This document shows, piece after piece, positions 63,146 through 64,000 of a stretch of DNA of 64,000 nucleotides. The stretch covers positions 1 through 64,000 of the forward strand of contig NZ_JBQKLQ010000006.1 of NCBI RefSeq assembly GCF_052116145.1, written 5' to 3'. How positions within the stretch are numbered: position 1 is the stretch's first letter; every line of letters starts with the position of its first letter. The notes below the pieces were generated by a model that was given only the letters and a program-made list of their open reading frames with translations, was not told where the DNA came from and did no database searches. Source of the stretch: Fundicoccus sp052116145. Lineage in GTDB: Bacteria > Bacillota > Bacilli > Lactobacillales > Aerococcaceae. The translations under genes were made by a program, and so were the position numbers.

Positions 63146-63808
63146 CTAATTCCGCTTGTTATATTCCATCGTAATAAACTCCGGTAAATAACTTGGCGTA
63201 CATCCTTTTGAGACGAACTCATCTTTGTAAAGTCCCGTTCTCTCTCCTAGTTCAATAAGGCGGGCGCGATATTGCTCATCATAGACACCAATCCAACCGG
63301 CAGTGAAGTTCATCGCCCACTGAACTTCCGGTTCTTCCTCTGTAAGGTTAGCTTCTATGGCTGTTACCAATTCTTCGGTGTTATTAGGTGGCGTCTTCCC
63401 TGTCCATCTCAAACGTCCTTGATGATACCAGTAAGTGCGTCTTTGAAGGGCAAAGGAGCTATTCTCCCATGATTCAATCAAGGCAATTTTCTTCTTGTCT
63501 TTGGTGAGCTGATTAGCAAACAGCCAATCCATTAAGTTATTCCGCTCTTTATAATTGTGGATCTCCATATCTGCAACCAGTTGGTTGATGTCCTCTTCTG
63601 TCAGCAGATTTTTGTCCATAATTAAAATGGCTAATAGCCTCGGCAAGAATTCCTCTGTTGACCATAGTTCCATCGCAAGTTCGTGATCTTTTTTGATTTC
63701 TTTGGCGATTTTTCGTAACTCGCCCATCATGGTTTTGCTATTGATTTGCAAAAGGATGGTTGCTGCTTTGGCAGAGTGAGTTATTTCTGTTGTTTTATTC
63801 TCATTCAT
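63146..63808 (-). CDS. AlkD-like DNA alkylation repair protein
   Basis: 220 residues built of short helical pairs, like the HEAT-repeat DNA glycosylase family PF08713. Recognisable blocks are MDWLFANQLTKDKK, LQRRTYWYHQGRLRW, EVQWAMNFTAGWIGVYDE and the family-typical end KDEFVSKGCTPSYLPEFI. Members remove alkylated bases such as 3- or 7-alkylpurines, though many in this subgroup are untested. AAAGGAGAACAC precedes the ATG. Confidence 0.8.
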   Translation of the reverse strand: MNENKTTEITHSAKAATILLQINSKTMMGELRKIAKEIKKDHELAMELWSTEEFLPRLLAILIMDKNLLTEEDINQLVADMEIHNYKERNNLMDWLFANQLTKDKKKIALIESWENSSFALQRRTYWYHQGRLRWTGKTPPNNTEELVTAIEANLTEEEPEVQWAMNFTAGWIGVYDEQYRARLIELGERTGLYKDEFVSKGCTPSYLPEFITMEYNKRN

Positions 63809-63864
63809 CTTTAGTGTTCTCCTTTATTGAAGTAGGGGGTCATCTTTGACTTGGCAGTTCTAGA

Positions 63865-63898
63865 AAAAAACGATTAATGGAATTGACCTCCATTAATT
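63865..63898 (-). terminator. Terminator of the partial acetyltransferase gene
   Basis: ATTAATGG and CCATTAAT form an 8-bp stem around 9 bases on the minus strand and are followed by CGTTTTTTT. The stem overlaps the stop codon of the gene. Confidence 0.75.
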
Positions 63899-64000
63899 TA
63901 CTTTCAGTATTTCAAATTTAAAGCCAAGGTATTGATAATTTTGTTTTCTATACATTTCTCTAGGAGTATCTGTTCCATCCGCTAGTAAAATGATTGTTCT
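63893..64000 (-). CDS. GNAT-family N-acetyltransferase, C-terminal end (partial)
   Basis: 35 codons up to the stop at 63895-63893: ILLADGTDTPREMYRK, then YLGFKFEILKV. The pattern ADGxDxPREMYxKxxxxYLGFKxEILK is the usual ending of a GNAT acetyltransferase group. The rest lies beyond the window. Confidence 0.75.
   Translation of the reverse strand, partial: RTIILLADGTDTPREMYRKQNYQYLGFKFEILKVN

Overview
The window looks like chromosome from a low-GC Gram-positive bacterium of the Lactobacillales, perhaps Carnobacteriaceae or Aerococcaceae. That placement is inferred from gene content: a class A sortase, T-box and yybP-ykoY leaders, a GPH symporter, strong AGGAGG ribosome sites and AT-rich spacers. 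No rRNA, tRNA or CRISPR array was seen. Many remnants (frameshifted genes, decayed paralogues, IS pieces) mark it as accessory, rearranged DNA.

Layout. 1-3.9 kb: the 5' part of a huge repeat adhesin and a class A sortase. 4.1-7.1 kb: a P-type ATPase under a Mn2+-sensing yybP-ykoY riboswitch. 7.3-12.4 kb: a decayed ASCH gene and its intact relative, a frameshifted YetF/DUF421 gene, a polysaccharide deacetylase and a CPA1 antiporter that seems to start at ATT. 12.4-14.3 kb: metQ-msrA on the minus strand behind a T-box leader with an AUG specifier.

14.5-29.2 kb is the most unusual part. A block made of a plus-strand secreted protein facing a large minus-strand DUF1002 surface protein occurs twice (14.5-18.7 and 24.6-29.2 kb). 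In the left copy the secreted-protein gene is a wreck. Between the copies lies an operon of three zinc-ribbon membrane proteins. The two DUF1002 proteins share a module of about 220 residues, four copies in all, that I cannot assign to a known family. This looks like an undescribed cell-envelope system. 29.6-32.2 kb holds an orphan gene joined in frame, across a TAG codon, to an EcsC tail, then a frameshifted IS110-family element.

32.9-38 kb: UDP-galactopyranose mutase, a glycosyltransferase, broken membrane-protein genes and a GH3 glycosidase. 38.6-53.4 kb: a complete rhamnoside utilisation locus. Rhamnulokinase, isomerase and aldolase are followed by GH2, GH78, a GPH symporter, a membrane-anchored GH3 enzyme with permuted domains and a four-helix membrane protein, with a divergent AraC regulator. 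Extracellular and cytoplasmic glycosidases would release L-rhamnose, which RhaA, RhaB and RhaD convert to dihydroxyacetone phosphate and lactaldehyde.

53.4-64 kb: an IS21 istB remnant; a secreted protein with two PAS-like domains and a C-terminal FMN-binding domain; an FtsX-type ABC exporter; a likely defence cluster (GmrSD-like DUF262 protein, MazG-like pyrophosphohydrolase, GIY-YIG/DUF2075 helicase); an AlkD-like protein; and the end of a GNAT acetyltransferase. Family names come from motif recognition by eye; no database search was run.
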